From contig OX940870.1 in assembly GCA_954871525.1 (NCBI GenBank), positions 11,749,501 through 11,813,500 on the forward strand: a DNA stretch of 64,000 nucleotides, read 5' to 3'. This document shows, in pieces, positions 34,288-45,430 of this stretch. How positions within the stretch are numbered: the stretch's first letter is position 1; every line of letters begins with the position of its first letter. The notes beneath the pieces were generated by a model. That model was not told where the DNA came from. It did no database searches and was given only the letters and a program-made list of their open reading frames with translations. The position numbers were made by a program, and so were the translations under genes. Source of the stretch: Parietaria judaica. Lineage: Eukaryota; Streptophyta; Magnoliopsida; Rosales; Urticaceae.

Positions 34288-36105
34288 GTCATATCGATCG
34301 TGTGGCAAAAGTACCATATCTTGGTAATCGAAATTAACTAGAAAAAGAAAGTTAGAATTTGTATTTTCTATCAGCACCATGTTGTTGGAAATTAAATTCT
34401 AAGCAACTTTGCTTTTTTACGGTTTGTTATTTAGAGAATTTTTAAGTTTGTGCTCGTTTTGGTAAACTATGAAATTAAATCACATGTCAGGAATTTAAAT
34501 GATGGTGTGGCACCATGAAATTTTTATGTGTAATATTGAATCAGAAATTATTAGTATAATTTAATTATTTAGATTTAATTATTAATATCTTATTAGTAAT
34601 TAAAAAATGTTTAATAGATTTATATTAATAATAAAAATATTTATTTATTTATAAGCCTATATGTCTAAATCGATTGAGAGCAGCCAAGGAAAGTGGAACA
34701 AACTTTACACGTTTTTTACTTGGTTGGACTTTCAGTATTTGCAACATAAGTATCTAAATTTGGTATTTTAGCAAAAACCCTAAAATCAATTTAATCCATT
34801 AGGTCAGAAATGATTTAATATCAACCGTTCGACTAAGAAAATTGATCCTTGACCTAACCCTAATTCGAAAATAGAAGCTTGGTGACCAAGCTTAGGGTTT
34901 TCGAGTTCGACCTAATTAATTGTATCTGTTAGATTTGTTTAAGATTTAATCTTTACCGTTGGATTAGAAATTAATTAATTAATTAAATATATAATATATA
35001 ATTTTTGAAATAATGATAAGGATAAAATCGAATTAGAGCTTTTACCAAGTCTTAGGATATTTGACTTTATCCTAAATTAATTTGATCCATTAGATCGGTC
35101 AAAAATTAATCTAAGCTGTTGGATCTAGATAATTAATATATTTTTGAAATTATTATTATTATTATATATATATTCAAAATTATAAATAAGTAGATAAGAT
35201 TAGTTTTTTGATTTTACCAAGTCTTTCTTATTTAAATTAAATCCCGAATTAATTATATCCATTGGATTTTGGATAAGATTAAATCTAAGCCATTGGATTT
35301 GGGTAATTAATTATATTTAATTATTGATTTTTGAAATTAAAAAGAAGATAAGATCGGTTTTTGTTTGACTAAGTCTTTCTTATCTAATTAGATACCTAAT
35401 TAATTATAACCATTGGACTTAGATAAGATTGAATCTTTTCTATTGGATTGAAATAATTAACGTGTTTAATCTTATAGAAATCGAAAAATTGTGAGAGAAT
35501 TTCTCACTTTCGGTTACAGTCTAAAGCCTATAAATAGAGGAGTCATTGTAAACATTTTTCACACCTTCCCCATAGCAAAAATTCGACCTCTCCCTCTCTC
35601 TCTAGGGTCTACAAATTTTTTGCCTCTGGTATCCTTTTTCTAGTTCAGCTAAGTGAGATGTTGTTCTCTAGAAGCTTCAAAAGAACCTTAGTTATAATTT
35701 TTGCGACGGAGTCCTGCCGGCGAAGCCCACGCTTCGGTAAGAGGATTCCAGGAGAATACCCCAGAAGATCACGGGAGTTTCCATCAGCATCGGCGGAGCC
35801 CTGCCGAGTTTCAGAGCACGCAAACGGAAACGTCAACCGAGGTACGACCTTATGCATTGGGTTAATAAATGCAATCATTTACCGCTTTGTATTACTTTCT
35901 TATTTAGACAATGACATTAATAATGATATATGAATATTAAATATGTAATATTTATCACATCTTGTAATATGGTTATTACCCGATATCCGAACTGTCGGTC
36001 CGTTACCAAGTTTTCCGCTTTAAATAATTTTTTAAATGTTATCGGGACAGCTCGGAGGTATATTTCGGCGTAATGTCTTCGGGATTCGAAAGTATATTCT
36101 TAACA
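34288..36105 (+). mobile_element. Solo LTR A, segment 3 of 3
   Basis: It resumes after the Tat element at the homologous point (GTGGCAAAAGTACCATATC) and runs to ...TTCTTAACA. It holds the TATA box TATAAATAG (35529-35537), a CT-rich leader and the U5 region. The flanks are AAAAC (16041-16045) and AAAAG (36106-36110), an imperfect TSD. Confidence 0.9.
35529..35537 (+). promoter_or_regulatory. TATA box in LTR A
   Basis: TATAAATAG, about 25-60 bases upstream of a CT-rich stretch (CTCCCTCTCTCTCTAGGG) that is conserved in LTRs A, B, C and E and probably marks the transcription start and R region. Confidence 0.6.
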
Positions 36106-36175
36106 AAAAGACCATAAAATCCCTAAACATACAAAAACAGTATTATTATATGAGACACATGTCAGTATATGCATA
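36106..36175 (+). repeat. AT-rich repeat fragment on the far side of the nested stack
   Basis: GACCATAAAATCCCTAAACA and ATGAGACACATG resemble 13376-13440 and 15380-15450. It suggests that LTR A was inserted into the AT-rich repeat unit. Confidence 0.6.
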
Positions 36176-36190
36176 TGATGTAGAGCAGAC

Positions 36191-36675
36191 TAAGGTTTGA
36201 CTTTTCCACGATTATCTTCGATTATCCGACTTACAGGTAGTTATCGACAAGACGGCCATGCGAGTACTTTGCCATGATTTTTGCCGAAAATTGGCAAACA
36301 TCTCGAAAAATAACAAAAATATGGTACTTTTCAAGAAAACTTACACTTTTCAATGATTTTATTCAAGTACTTACATATGTTAGAGTGAGACTATATTTTA
36401 TTTACCTATATTTGAGTATGAAATGATTTTATTTTTGGTATTTTTAATGTTTTATCAACATTATAAACTTAGTAAATATATTCTTAAAAATACTTAAGTG
36501 ATTTTTCATCGACAATCCTCGATAAGTGTTGATAATGTGTCGATAATCATCGATAAGTATTGGGAATCGGTAAGCTACATTTTTATTAGTTTTCCGTCAA
36601 TAATCAGGTAAGTTATCGATTAATCCGTTTATAACGGCAAGCGATTTATCGGCAAATTTGGTAAGTTGAACCTTG
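36191..36675. mobile_element. hAT-type non-autonomous element (MITE)
   Basis: 485 bp. Ends TAAGGTTTGACTT and AAGTTGAACCTTG, nearly inverse. 8-bp flanks GAGCAGAC (36183-36190) and GAGCACAC (36676-36683) with one mismatch. The interior has CGATAA/TTATCGA motifs like the two elements at 61-64 kb. No ORF. Confidence 0.75.
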
Positions 36676-36869
36676 GAGCACACTATGGAAGAACACAAGA
36701 ACTCGTCTCAACGAGATAAAACTCGAGATTCAAAGCAATGTGCTTATGGAAATATATTATCAAAAACTGATTAACAAGGATAGGTCAAATCCTCATAATA
36801 AGCAAATAAAGTGGAAACAAACTCCACAAAATCCTCTAACAAAAAGGAAACAAATTATAAGAAAATAAA
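36676..36869 (-). repeat. Probable LTR remnant of the chromovirus-like element
   Basis: Non-coding sequence after the end of pol (GCACACTATGGAAGAACAC...). TGATGTAGAGCAGAC at 36176-36190 may be the outer LTR edge, with the hAT MITE inserted just inside. No partner LTR found. Confidence 0.35.
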
Positions 36870-39850
36870 TAGCAATTTAGATAAGATCTCGACGAGAATC
36901 TGCGATCTTCGAAGAGAATTGGTGAGGACGACTAAGCTCCTTGCAAAGAGCCCTTCTTCGAACGGTCCTTAGCTTCCAAGAATGCGAGGACAATCCTTTT
37001 GGCATCATTCTCCCCCTGGTCGAGAGAATTCGTCCCTGAATTCGGCGGGTCCTCCTCGTCGGAGTTGTCCCTGGTATAAGTACTGAGTCGCTTGACGTTG
37101 AACACGTCGTGTGTGCGGACGTGGCTCGGAAGACGGAGGAAATAGGCGTTGGGGTTGATCTTTTCGATAATCTCAAAGGGTCCGACGGTATTGGGCTTGA
37201 GCTTGTTGTATTCGTGGGCGGGAACGCGCTCCTTCATCAAGACGGCCCACACAAAGTCCCCGATGTCAAATTCCACGTAGCGACGAAGTTTTTCCGCGTC
37301 GAGTTTGTACCTCGCAGTCTTCGCCCCAAGCATTGTTGTCGTGTGCTCGTGTGTTTCTTGGACCTGCTCGATGAATGTAGACGCAACTGAATGAACAGGC
37401 TCGCCTACCGCTATTGGTGCAAGATCAAGCTGGCATCGGGAAGAAATGCCGTTGACGACGTGAAACGGGCTGAAGCCAGTACTCGGATTAACAGCATGGT
37501 TGTAGGAGAACTCCGCCTGACTACGCTTTAGATCCTACGCCCGTATAGAATCTCCGACTAGACACCGGAGAAGATCTACCAGCGAGTGGTTGACCACCTC
37601 TATTTGGCCATCGGTCTCCGGGTGATAAGCGCTACTGAACTTAAGGCGTATGTCCACGAGACGCCATAAGCTTCTCCAAAAATGGCTCAGGAAACGCGTG
37701 TCGCGATCGGAGACGATGGAGGTCGGGAGGCCATGGAGACGATACACCTAGCGAAAGTACAGGAAAGCGACGTGGCTTGCATCAGACGTTTTCTTGCATG
37801 GTATAAAGTGGTCCATCTTCGAAAAATGGTCCACGAAGACGAAGATCGAGTCGTGTTGTCGCTGGGTGCGGGGAAGACCGGGGAAAAAATCCATGCTTAC
37901 GTTGGATCGAGGGCGAGAAGGTATGCGAAGGGGCAAGTACAAACACGCGTTGGAAGCTTTCCCTTTGGCGAGATGACAAGTTTGGCATCGATCGACGAAG
38001 AGGTAAGTGTGCTTGCACATCGAAGGCCAATAGTACAAGGCAGACACGGGGGCGACGGTACGGTCGCGGCCGACATAGCCTTCGCTGTGCAGATCGCGGA
38101 TGATCATCAGACGTAAGATCCTGTCAGGGATGTAGAGCTTCCCAAGGCGGAAGAGAAACCATCAGTCCAAGCGTAGTCCTGGTCCAGGAGGGGAGGAGTT
38201 TGGTCGATGAAGCGAGCGAACGCGGGATCGGCAACATAGAGCTCGGGGAGAGCGTCAAACCCCGGGAAAGAGGCCCAAAGCTGGGTGAAAAGTGAGTGAT
38301 GTCGACCAAGGGCGTCAGCAACACGATTGAGCACGCCTGCCTTGTGATTTATCGTGAAGGTGAATTGCTGGAGGAAGTCAGTCCACGACGCGAGGAGACC
38401 CTTTCTTGCGTGCCGATGTGCTTTAGAGCATTATGATTGGTGAACAGGATAAACTCGCGGTGGAAGAGGTAATGGCGCCTCGTGTATAGCGCGGACGATA
38501 GTGTAAAACTCAACGTCGTATGTACTGTACCGGGTCTTGGGGCCAGAAAGCTTCTCACTAAAGTAGGCGACGGGGCGAGTACCCTGACTCAAAAAGCACC
38601 GATGCCCACTATCGATGCATCGCAATGGAGAAGGAATGGTTGGTCGAAGTCCGTAAGGACAAGGATTGGTGCGGAGGTCAGCTTGACCTTGACGAGCTCG
38701 AACGCGTTTGTCGCGTCAGGGCTCCATTGGAAACGTCCAGTTGTGATGCGCTCCAAGATTGGTGCGATGATCGAGCTGAAGTGAGGGATGAAGCGGCGGT
38801 ACAAAGAGGTTAGGCCGTGGAAATTGTGAACCTCAGTAACCGTGGACGGCGTTGGCCACAAAGAGACGGCGTGCATCTTTGCCGGATCCACTGATAAGCC
38901 ATCGGCGGAGACAATATAGCCCAAGAACTCCACTGAATCAATGCTGAACTTGCACTTCTGTGACGCGGCATAAAAGACGTGTTGGCAAAACACGACCAGG
39001 ACCTCCCAAAGATGTTGTAAGTGTTAGTCTTGGTTGGCACTGTACACAAGCACATCGTTGAAGTAGACGACCGCAAACTTGTCGATGAACGGGCGGAGGG
39101 CCTTGTTCATAACACGCATGAAGGTGCTGGGTGCATTGGAAAGGCCGAAGGGCATAACCAACCACTCGAAGAGCCCCTTGCAAGTCTTAAACGCTTTTTT
39201 TCATTCGCCCCCAGGTCAAATCCAAATCTGATGGTAACCACTTTTTCATGTCTAGCTTACTAAAGACGCGAGCACCACTCAATTGGTCGAGGAGGTCGTC
39301 CAGACGAGGAATCGGGAAGCACTAGCGAACGGTGATTTATTGATGGCTCTACTGTCGACGCACATGCTCCAGGAACCATCCTTCTTTGGGGTGAGGAGAG
39401 CAGGAACAACACAAGGGCTGAGGCTCTCGCGAATATGTCCTAGGGCGAGGCGTTCCTCGACCTGGCGACGAAGTTCCTCGTGCTCGACCGGGCTCATTCT
39501 ATAATGGACGCGGTTGGGAAGCTGAGCATTAAGCACCAAGTCAATGTGATATTGAATGTCCCGAAGAGGAGGTAGCGACGACTGTGGATCAGTGGGAAAC
39601 ACGTCAAATTGCAGAGTGGTTGAGGTCGGATTTTGTCAAATTCCTCCTTACGATCAAATTTCCAAGGGCGGCCCAAGAGAAAATGACAAGTGTTGAGGTC
39701 GGATTTCGTCAAATCCCTCCTTAACACTACACGTGTCGTTTTATCCCAAAAAACGACGTGAAATGGAGGCAGAGAAATTTTTTGACTAAAGGTCAACGAG
39801 GGAGCATGCTCGAGGAAGTTCAACCCGCAACGAAGTCCAAACTGCGACAA
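36870..39850 (-). pseudogene. Degenerate Ty3/gypsy pol (chromovirus-like)
   Basis: On the minus strand and in many frames: protease end FLLGRPWKFDR (near 39660); reverse transcriptase from [20 protein letters not shown] (39500), [11 protein letters not shown] and CVDSRAINK to the catalytic box near 39040; FLGYIVSADGLSVDPAKMHA, SLYRRFIPHFSSI; RNase H FSEKLSGPKTRYSTYDVEF; integrase RCQTCHLAKG, NVSMDFFPGLPRTQ, SDRDTRFLSHFW, YHPETDGQIEVVN; and a C-terminal GPFEIIEKINPNAYFLRLP. A chromodomain is not seen. The catalytic motif reads YFND instead of YFDD. Gag is missing. This element is old. Confidence 0.88.
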
Positions 39851-40430
39851 AATAATTCATTGCACCTTGATGAAGAATCCTCGAAGAAGAGTTCATCGCA
39901 GAGCAGTTCATCACACAGAAGCTTATCGAGGAAAAGCTCATCGCAAAACCCCATCGAATCAAATGGAGGAAGAAGTCAAAATTGCATGAATAAAGGAAGA
40001 TTATCCAATCAGTTGAGAAAAATGTGGGATTATCAACGTATTTAAGGGATGTCATCAATAAATCAAGCGAGAAGGAAGTAAACCCTAGCGATATTCAAGG
40101 AACAAGAAGGGAAACGAATTTAGAAACCTTAAGCCGATAAATACAAGCGTAAACCTCATTAGAGAGGATCTAGAAATTATCTCGTGAGAAACCTTAGAGA
40201 GAAAATAGTGTATTCTTGGGGCTTAACTTCATAGTAATTTAGGAATTTGAGATCAGAGAAGAGTCATAAGAGTTTATTGTAATTTATTCCTTCGATTGTC
40301 CAGTTATTCAACGGAAGAAACCGAGTCCTTTTGGGAATATAACAAATCAAGAATATTCGTGTTCATACTATTACTGAATACTTTTGATTATTCTTGTGAC
40401 TGAAAAGGGTGGTGCAAATCGCCTTCAACA
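39782..40430 (+). repeat. Probable 5' LTR of a second Tat-like element
   Basis: It ends ...GCCTTCAACA directly before a primer binding site. The start (TGACTAAAGG near 39782) is a guess at the point where the neighbouring gypsy pol ends. No TSD and no partner LTR seen. Confidence 0.4.
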
Positions 40431-40432
40431 GT

Positions 40433-40450
40433 TTGGTGCCTACCGAGGGG
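40433..40450 (+). other. Primer binding site of the second Tat-like element
   Basis: TTGGTGCCTACCGAGGGG, two bases after the LTR end. It is a slightly altered form of the TTGGCGCC-type PBS of Tat/Ogre-like elements. Confidence 0.6.
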
Positions 40451-40496
40451 GCTTTGTTTCTTTCTATCTCACAGTCAGGAATTTGAAGGAGCGGAG

Positions 40497-42280
40497 ATGT
40501 CATCAAACAACACCATTACTGGCAGCGAAGAGGACGAAATCCCAATCATGTAGAGGATTCGGCAGCAACTAGCCGAAGCAATGGCAAAGGCGGCAGAGTC
40601 GACGAAGAAGGCCGAAGAAGCGGCCAAGAAAGCATAAGAACAGGCAACTCACAAGGGGTGAAAGTGGATAGGATAGGATAGGATATGGGCATGTTGACTA
40701 ACCGTATCCACATATGTGGATATAAAATAATTGTATCCATTAACCATTTTTATTTTCGATTATCCAAATTAAATGCGGTTAGCGGTTAGCGGATCGAATT
40801 GGTTAATTTAAGGCGGATAGTGGATATTATCCAATTAATTTTGTTAGTGAAAAAATAAATACATCATACATAAAAATATAATAATAATAGTGAAACATAA
40901 ACATTCAAAAATATAATAAATAATTCATAAATAACCAAAGTACCAAACTATATTTGTATGACATAAAAGACCACAAAATCATATGGTCTAACACTAGAAT
41001 ATTAGCTACATATTCTAAAGATACAAATATGAATACAAACGATTATTAAAAAGCCAAGATGAAATATGAATTATAATAAATACTATATTCAAACAACAAT
41101 GGACATAGTAGGAATGTGACATACCTAGGTTAATATAAGGGACAATCCAATCCACCGATAGCACTAATAAAATAAAAAATATTTATATATAATATATATT
41201 TAATTAATTATTTCTTATATTTAAAATCTGGTTGCAGTTAAAGCAGATATCCAATTTAAATTAAAAAATATAACCATTAACCAATCCAATTCTGAAAAAG
41301 CAGTTGCGGATATCCATAACCATATTAAGCGGTTGATTAAAAATGGATAAAAATGTGGATATTTCGTAGCGGAGCGAATAGGATACGGTTGCTATCAGCG
41401 GATGGCGGATAAATATTTCACCCCACAACCCTCTTAGGCCATGCGATCGCTGATCGAGGAAAGGAGAACCCAGAGAGCGCAATTGCAGGATCTTCCGCAC
41501 AAGGGGGGGGGGGGGATGAGCCTTGACAGGAGGAGAACAAGGCAATCTCACGCCGCTGACACTGCCGATCAGCAGAGACCTCTTCAACGCCGCCGGTGCC
41601 ACGCCGCCACCTACGGTGCACCCGCAGGGAAATTTTGCGACCACTATAGCAGCAACGGTCCAAGAGGAGGTCAGGAAAGCGATGAAGGAGATGGCTTCAA
41701 GCATGGAGACGAAGATGGGACACGTGGCGTCACAGGTGCATAAGGTGACGAGCGCGGCGCCAGAAATTGATAGGTTGGTCAAGGAGGCCAGAGTCACTCC
41801 CTTCTCGTCGAAGATTCGCAGCGTGAAGAAGTACAAATGGACGTCGGACCTGAATACCCACGTGAAGTCTTTCAAGATTGCGACGGAGCGCATAGGTGGC
41901 GACGAGGCGAAGCTAGAAGCCATTTTGTGCCATCTCTTCGTCGAGAGTTTGCAAGCCCAGCCAGCGATTGGTTCGCGAAGTTGCCACCGCAATCCATCAG
42001 CAACTCCAATGAGCTTGTCGCATGCTTCCTGCGGCACTACTAGATGTACGTGCAGAACGAGGTGACCGTCACAACCCTGTGGAATCTCTCGCAGGGACGA
42101 GAAGAAACCCTCCGACAATCCGTCGAAAGATTAAAGGACGTCATGGTCAGAGTTCCGGGGCTCGATGATGTCGTCGCAATCCAAGCATTGAATCACGGTT
42201 TGTGGTACTTATCTCTTTTCCACGAGGATTTGATCAAGATGCGTCCATCGACGATCGAGGATTTAAGGTTTAGGGCTTAG
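40497..42280 (+). pseudogene. Second Tat-like gag, split by an hAT MITE
   Basis: Starts near MSSNNTITGSEEDEIPIM (40497), with an early stop, and continues as a charged A/K/E-rich stretch to about 40644, where the MITE interrupts it. After the MITE: TLPISRDLFNAAGA, VTSAAPEIDRLVKEARVTPF, HVKSFKIATERIGGDEAKLE, then after a frame change DWFAKLPPQSISNSNEL, and VQNEVTVTTLWNLSQGREET, VERLKDVMVRVPGLDDVVAI, ending at 42280. The motif AAPEIDRLV is shared with the Tat gag at 30 kb. A 13-base G run lies at about 41503-41515. No pol follows, so only the 5' end of the element is present. Confidence 0.8.
40653..41425. mobile_element. hAT-type MITE inside the second Tat-like gag
   Basis: 773 bp, AAGGGGTGAAAGTGG...AAATATTTCACCCCA. 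The GGGGTGAAA/TTTCACCCC ends are hAT-like. 8-bp flanks CAACTCAC and CAACCCTC differ at two positions. The interior is rich in GCGGTTAGCGG/GGATA motifs and AT-rich sequence. No ORF. Confidence 0.7.
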
Positions 42281-42378
42281 GGTTTTAGGGTCTAGGGTTT
42301 AGGGTTTAAGGTTTTGGGTTTTGAGTTTTTAGGGATTAGGGTTTAGGGTTTTTAGAATTTAGGGTTTGGGGTTTAGGA
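42262..42378 (+). repeat. Degenerate interstitial telomere-like tract
   Basis: About 117 bp made of TTTAGGG units with many variants (GGTTTAGGG, GGGTCTAGGG, GGTTTTGGG). It lies directly after the second Tat-like gag. Confidence 0.8.
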
Positions 42379-42696
42379 CTTGTCGTTGTCTTAATTATTG
42401 AATCCTTGTAATGAAAGGATATTCAATCGTGATACTATTACTACATGGAGCCCACCAATCAAATCTTAAGTTACATTGGTTTCGTTGAACAATATAGGTA
42501 TGGTCAATTCTTTCATAATCGAGTATAACATTATACTTAAGGTCAAAAATACACTTTAACAGACCATGTTTTTCACACCAAAAAACTAGTACAACAACAA
42601 CATTAATCCTTTGATCGTATCAAATCCACGTGAGTTTGACCATCTGGCCTAACATTTTCTCCTACTTTTTGTTCACATAAAACCTTGAATTGCTCG

Positions 42697-42744
<48 letters not shown>

Positions 42745-43551
42745 CCTTACATTACGTTCACTTCCATTCTAGTGGTTTTTCTTGGGAGATTTAAAATCTG
42801 GCTTAAACTAAAATTTATACATATCCAGTTTGAAATGGGTCATTTCTGGTGACTCAATTACAGAGGTTTTAAAATTATTATAAAAAATTTCGTTATTTAG
42901 TGAATATATTTTTTTCAAGATTTATTTACACCCCCACTTGTGATGCAGCCGGTTTGTTTTTTATTTTTTCTTAATTTGCCGGTCCAAACCAGGCCATCGT
43001 ACCGCTCAACTCGCTCTTTTGAAATATCTTTGAACCAGCTTGAACCCGAACACGACAAGTCCTCTGATCGAGTTCTGATCATTACTCTTTCGAAAAAAAA
43101 TTCTCGATTTAAAAAAAATGTTGGACCACTGTACAATTGAACAGTTAACTATATTTTAAAGTTGATTGTTGAGCCGTAAGGACTACTGCTAAAATGAATT
43201 CAGTAAGTATTAACTAACATTTAAAACTTATATAAAAGTTTTTTCAGATAAATATACAATTAAATGCCCATTTACAAAAATTGCAGTCATAGCTTTGAAT
43301 AAATAATCTTATCATAAATAAATACAAATAATTCCACGAAGAAAAAAATAAAAGAAAAATAATCATGTATGGATGACTTATGAATCGATATGAAACAGCC
43401 ATAATGAGTCAGTGTCAAACGCAATTCTCGAACTCACATACTCCCTTTTACGTGTATCTTATCTTATCCTGCTATTTCCACGTATAAAAATATATAATTA
43501 TTCATCGTGCTCACAAGAAAAACGTTTATCCTATTTCTTGCTATATGTATG

Positions 43552-43585
<34 letters not shown>

Positions 43586-44518
43586 CTAGATATCAATTTG
43601 ATCATGTATTGCCAAATTTGTAAAAGTACATTATTTTTTTTCTGGTCTTTCATTAATTTAAATTACGAAAGAATTTTTTTCTAATATGTAAAATTAACTA
43701 GCCAAACAGATTTCGAGTTCGTTATTAATACTTGATAGTACTAATTAATATAAATTATAAAAATGATCTATCAAACAGTAGCTAAGAAATAGGCGTAGAG
43801 AATTTGAAACAAATAATAATATAAAATATTAGGAATTATGTCATCATATATATAAGCTAAGCTTAGGCTTTTAACTCTCTTAGCCCCGTTTGCTTATAAC
43901 TCCGACGTTGCTTTTAATCCGTTTATTCGTCCGACAGGTTCTGCTAATTCTCTTAATTCGTTTGCGGCTCAAAAGTGGAAAAAGGCAATAAGTTTTGTGT
44001 TCCGGGTTGGTAAAGTGAGATTGTTGGTTACGTATTTATGGTACAAAAAGATGGTTGTTGATTGATTAATTGAATTAGGGTTTATATTGTTTAATGTTTA
44101 GTACTCTTGCTTTCTGTTTTGGCAGTAACTAGATTTTCGTAGATTATTATTATTATTTCCAATAAATTCTATCGACCCTCTTTAATAACATCACAACATG
44201 TGTTACCCCGTCTTCAAAGATCAAAATTGTGCTACATAATTCCGTGAAATAAAGTTATGGTATAGGTTTTCCAATAATTATTCCGGGTCTCTCTCTTTTT
44301 TTCTTTTGTCTTTATAAAGATGAAGGCTCGATTTTCTGTATCTCAAATTTGCAAAAAAAAAAAAAAAAAAATCTAGCTAAAACATTTAGAGTTCTTTTTT
44401 TTTTTGGTCATTTTGCAATCCAAAATTACACAAGGTCTAAAATTTGAAAGTTGTAAATATTTGTTCTATTTTTAAATGAGATTGTGAATATAACTATTTG
44501 TACTTGAAATCAATAGTA
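42379..44518. other. AT-rich intergenic stretch with microsatellites
   Basis: (AT)n at about 42697-42741 and (TA)n at about 43557-43582, and an A run near 44353. No gene or bounded element that I can support. Confidence 0.6.
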
Positions 44519-44949
44519 CAGTAGAACCTCTATAAATTAATATTGTTGAGACCGGCAAAAAATATTATCTTATCGGATTATTAATTAACATATTAATTAA
44601 TAATATATTAATTTATACATTAATGAAGAAAAGGTTTATTAATTTACTATAATTATATACATCTTTACCAACAAAAAATTATTTAAATTTATTACATAAT
44701 TTAATGTGATTTCATAGTTATTTAGGTTATTTTTTATTTAATGTGATTTTATAATTATTTATGTAATTTTTATATTAAATTATTAATTTATATATCACTT
44801 GGGACCTATATACTTTCTAAAAAAATTATTATCTTATAAATTTAGCGAATTATTAATTTAGCTAGTTAGGACCGAGTTGGGACCGGAGAAAAATATTATA
44901 TAATCGCGACTATTAGTTTATCGAGTATTAATTTATAGAGGTTCTACTG
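44519..44949. mobile_element. TA-flanked MITE (Tc1/mariner-like ends)
   Basis: 431 bp. Perfect inverted ends CAGTAGAACCTCTATAAATT and AATTTATAGAGGTTCTACTG, flanked by TA on both sides (44517-44518 and 44950-44951). AT-rich interior, no ORF. Assigning it to Tc1/mariner rests on the TA flanks and CAGT ends only. Confidence 0.7.
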
Positions 44950-45383
44950 TATATATCAAAAATATTAAAAAACCAAGATATAAAAAAAAAGTCAATTTTT
45001 TTGCGTTAAAACACTAAATGTCCGAGCTAACGACACATAATCTATATATAATCCGGACAATCATATTTCGGACCTTAGTGTCCGAAAAATCACAATTAAG
45101 TGTCCGAGATCCGAACAATTATTAGCGGAATTTTGGACATTTCATTCAATGACCTAGAATGGGAGAGTAAATAAAGAGAATGAGTGGAATAGTGAGAGAT
45201 AGTTTATTTGTCTGCCAAAAACACATCAAAATTTTTGGTCCGAAGGAGAAACCCTATCTCTATCCCATGCATGTTGCATTAGTCGTATCCTATGTATACA
45301 TGTTTTTATTATTTGTTTTTTTTTTATCCTAGACTAGATTGCATGTACCAAGATAATTTATTATATTCTTATACATTGTTTTT

Positions 45384-45430
<47 letters not shown>

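Noticed and set aside
40653..41425. Intron of the second Tat-like gag
   Set aside because: Ends are inverse GGGGTGAAA/TTTCACCCC with near 8-bp TSDs and not GT...AG, so an hAT MITE explains it better.
41261..42118. 285-codon open frame on the minus strand
   Set aside because: It spans the MITE end and the antisense of the Tat-like gag, which has clear family motifs on the plus strand.
42262..42378. Chromosome end
   Set aside because: Units are degenerate and short, and ordinary sequence continues on both sides.
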